Shown here piece after piece: positions 62,217 to 64,000 of a DNA stretch of 64,000 nucleotides. Under the pieces are notes generated by a model. That model was given only the letters and a program-made list of their open reading frames with translations, ran no database searches and was not told the origin of the DNA. Both the position numbers and the translations under genes were made by a program. This stretch comes from Arthrobacter nitroguajacolicus_D (GTDB lineage: Bacteria; Actinomycetota; Actinomycetes; Actinomycetales; Micrococcaceae), in contig NZ_JAVDSH010000001.1 of the NCBI RefSeq assembly GCF_031455195.1, forward strand, positions 682,001 to 746,000. The letters run 5' to 3'. Numbering within the stretch: the stretch's first letter is position 1; every line of letters starts with the position of its first letter.

Positions 62217-63383
62217 TCAGGGACCTGCAATCTCCGGACCATTCAATGACGCGTTGGGCCCAGGGACCCCGGCATAGCTCGGACTAGCCGCCACAGAGCG
62301 CTCAGCACTGGCGGCAGCGAACTTCCCTCCGAACCCAGGAGGATCCGAGACCGCCAAAATCCCCTTGGTTGCCGTGGTCACCCTCCCCAGCACCGACTTG
62401 GCGATGTCGACGCGCGATGTCGGTACCCAGCCTTCTGCGGAGTCGTGCTTCAAGTCCTTCTCTGCGCTGATGACAGCGTCGGCCCAGCCAGCCAAATAGG
62501 ACGCTGACTGCGGTCCACGATCGATGCCGTGCGCCCGCAGGACGGTGTAAGCAACCGACTCTGCTTCCACTTCCGCCAGGCCGCGATGGTTCGCGCTGCT
62601 CCCATACAGTCGACCCAGACGGTCGTCCGGTCCGTGCAAAAGGACGTGACCGAGTTCGTGGGCGAGAACCGCCACCCGCTCCTCGTCGTTCATCCAGGCA
62701 CCAACCTGAATTCGACGAGCATCAAAATCGGTATAGCCACTGGTGTAGCCGTGTTGGAATCCCGAAACCTCAACCCGGAAGCCGTGTTCCTTCGCTACAT
62801 CCCGCAGGGAACTCCACAGATCACCCACGTCCGCCCCAGCTTGAGCATCCGCGCGAGGCACCAGCAGCGGCGTGCCCTCCGTTTGGGTGACGTCAAAGAC
62901 AGCCCGCCCCCGCCAACCCGTGATCACGTTCCTCTTGCCTCTGCTGACGGCATCAGCAGGTGCAGTCTGATTCGCCGGCAAGAGCTTGCGCTGTCCGTCG
63001 GCCAGAATCAGTTCCTGCATCGAGGCCGTCCGGGGCGCGATCACCCAGAGCGCGTGTTCTCCCCGCAGTACCGTTCGCCCATGCCGAGCCCACTCCTTGT
63101 AGCCAGCCACCAGAGTCGGCTCTTGGGTACCGCGCTGCGCCATCTGCAGCATCAGCAGGGCGACGTTACCCCCGGAGTACCGCCACAGTGTTGCAGAGGC
63201 ATCGAGGAGGACTTGCCAGCGCGTGGGCGACTCGATGGCTTCTTCAAGTGCTGTGTGAAGTCCCCTGGTCAGGTCGGCTATGCGTTCCTCGGGTGACAAG
63301 CGAACGCTCGACGGCGGCGCGGCGGCTTCTTCAGCCCCGCTTGCGTCGGCGTTCGGTTCAGATGCAGAGGCCACGACAGCCAT
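62217..63383 (-). CDS. ArdC-like antirestriction protein
   Basis: A 388-residue protein with an N-terminal ssDNA-binding-like domain (WRYSGGNVALLMLQMAQRG; LRGEHALWVIAP) and a metallopeptidase domain with HELGH (His242, Glu243, His246; LAHELGHVLLH), followed by VEAESVAYTVLRAHGID. ArdC proteins protect incoming single-stranded plasmid DNA from restriction. It is encoded upstream of ssb on the same strand, a common pairing on conjugative elements. Confidence 0.82.
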   Translation of the reverse strand: MAVVASASEPNADASGAEEAAAPPSSVRLSPEERIADLTRGLHTALEEAIESPTRWQVLLDASATLWRYSGGNVALLMLQMAQRGTQEPTLVAGYKEWARHGRTVLRGEHALWVIAPRTASMQELILADGQRKLLPANQTAPADAVSRGKRNVITGWRGRAVFDVTQTEGTPLLVPRADAQAGADVGDLWSSLRDVAKEHGFRVEVSGFQHGYTSGYTDFDARRIQVGAWMNDEERVAVLAHELGHVLLHGPDDRLGRLYGSSANHRGLAEVEAESVAYTVLRAHGIDRGPQSASYLAGWADAVISAEKDLKHDSAEGWVPTSRVDIAKSVLGRVTTATKGILAVSDPPGFGGKFAAASAERSVAASPSYAGVPGPNASLNGPEIAGP

Positions 63384-63458
63384 CCTTCGTGCTTCTCGAC
63401 AGCCCTATGAAGGGATCACCTATTCATGTCGAGCGAACCTGGCAACGGCATGACGGAA

Positions 63459-63959
63459 TCAGCTGCTGGTCTGGTGGGTGCCCAGCTTCCAGTCCTCGAA
63501 GTCCGGCTCGGCTGGCACGATCCTCATGACCGGTTCCTTGTGACTCTGCAACCCGACGCACCCGGCTGTCCGCGTGTGGGTTCGGAGACGCTCGACGCCG
63601 TGTGGCAGCCTCTCGTGGAACGCCAGCGGCCCGAATCCCGAGTCATCGGACGTGAAAGAAGCTGCTTCCGCCCGCTGAAGTGCATACAGCTCGGCCACTA
63701 TCTCCGAGTGCCGCCACCAACAATCCGGCACCACCGACGTCGTCAGATGATATGTCGCAACGAACCACCGCACCCAGTCAAAGAGGCTCTGCCACACCAT
63801 CTCCGCCTGCGCCGATGACATGTCCCTCCAGCGATGGGTGACCCCCACATTGCGCGGCGACGGCTGGAACGAGGAACGGAACAGTTCCGCGGTTAGTTCA
63901 TCATCCAAGTCAGATATACGCCCCACCTCGAAGTCAGAATCATCCGCTTGAGTGCTCAC
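63459..63959 (-). CDS. Plasmid-type hypothetical protein (DUF4913-like)
   Basis: A 166-residue soluble protein with a Trp-rich core (VWQSLFDWVRWFVATYHLTT; PDCWWRHSEIVAELYALQRA) that resembles DUF4913-type proteins of actinobacterial plasmids. The GTG at 63959 follows GAGG. Its function is unknown, but such genes sit in plasmid maintenance or transfer regions. The family match is from memory and not certain. Confidence 0.6.
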   Translation of the reverse strand: MSTQADDSDFEVGRISDLDDELTAELFRSSFQPSPRNVGVTHRWRDMSSAQAEMVWQSLFDWVRWFVATYHLTTSVVPDCWWRHSEIVAELYALQRAEAASFTSDDSGFGPLAFHERLPHGVERLRTHTRTAGCVGLQSHKEPVMRIVPAEPDFEDWKLGTHQTSS

Positions 63960-64000
63960 GGTTCAACCTCGCTGTCTGCTGCCTGCCTACTCAGATGACC

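Noticed and set aside
1..64000. CRISPR arrays, rRNA and tRNA genes
   Set aside because: No regularly spaced repeats and no cloverleaf or ribosomal sequence were noticed when reading through; a covariance-model scan would be decisive.

Overview
The window looks like accessory DNA of a high-GC actinobacterium, most likely in the order Micrococcales (Arthrobacter-like), carried on a conjugative plasmid or integrated conjugative element. The evidence is the codon usage, the gene families present (F420 metabolism, LLM-class oxidoreductases, IclR/LysR/GntR/TetR regulators) and a MobF relaxase (TraA) module with SSB and ArdC-like genes at the right end. I have no similarity search behind this placement, so the genus is inference.

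Region 1 (1-22020) is a catabolic island resembling the iac (indole-3-acetate catabolism) system. It holds a flavin reductase (iacG-like), an acyl-CoA-dehydrogenase-fold monooxygenase (iacA-like), iacB, an SDR (iacE-like), a three-gene Rieske dioxygenase operon (iacC, iacD, iacF-like), an amidase (iacH-like) and a SnoaL-fold protein (iacI-like). An aldehyde dehydrogenase, hydroxyquinol 1,2-dioxygenase and maleylacetate reductase sit beside them. Regulators are LysR, IclR, TetR and a FixJ-type response regulator with an altered phosphoacceptor site. An APC permease, a cupin and the end of an ornithine-cyclodeaminase/mu-crystallin-family gene flank it. The combination suggests amine -> aldehyde -> indole-acetate-type acid -> trihydroxybenzene -> maleylacetate -> 3-oxoadipate, which would fit a hydroxylated indole acetate such as 5-hydroxyindole-3-acetate.

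Region 2 (22.0-26.6 kb) is partly decayed DNA: the tail of an MFS transporter, a 3-oxoadipate CoA-transferase subunit gene broken by a stop and a frameshift, and a tyrosine-recombinase remnant. It also has an intact second FixJ-type regulator and a TetR regulator. Region 3 (26.6-31.9 kb) has an MFS transporter plus LLM-class oxidoreductase operon, a GntR-FCD-Cache fusion regulator and three small unknown genes.

Region 4 (32.9-44.2 kb) is a second, partial iac-like set joined to the catechol ortho-cleavage genes catA, catB and catC. It has a PAS histidine kinase, iacA-like, an internally deleted iacB, iacI-like, iacE-like, a third FixJ-type regulator, an amidohydrolase and another SnoaL-fold protein. 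It has no Rieske dioxygenase, reductase or amidase of its own, so it would depend on Region 1.

Region 5 (44.9-56.0 kb) is a coenzyme F420 module: a Baeyer-Villiger monooxygenase coupled to fbiC, then cofE, F420-dependent glucose-6-phosphate dehydrogenase (fgd), cofD and cofC. It is followed by a divergent aldehyde dehydrogenase / flavin amine oxidase pair. The FbiC protein lacks the cluster-binding cysteines in its CofH half. A 20-bp motif found at five places links the amine oxidase/aldehyde dehydrogenase pair, the MFS-LLM operon, a SnoaL gene and the TetR gene into a probable regulon. Region 6 (56.7-64.0 kb) carries the transfer functions: a small coiled-coil protein, TraA relaxase-helicase, a membrane protein, SSB, an ArdC-like antirestriction protein and a plasmid-type hypothetical protein.
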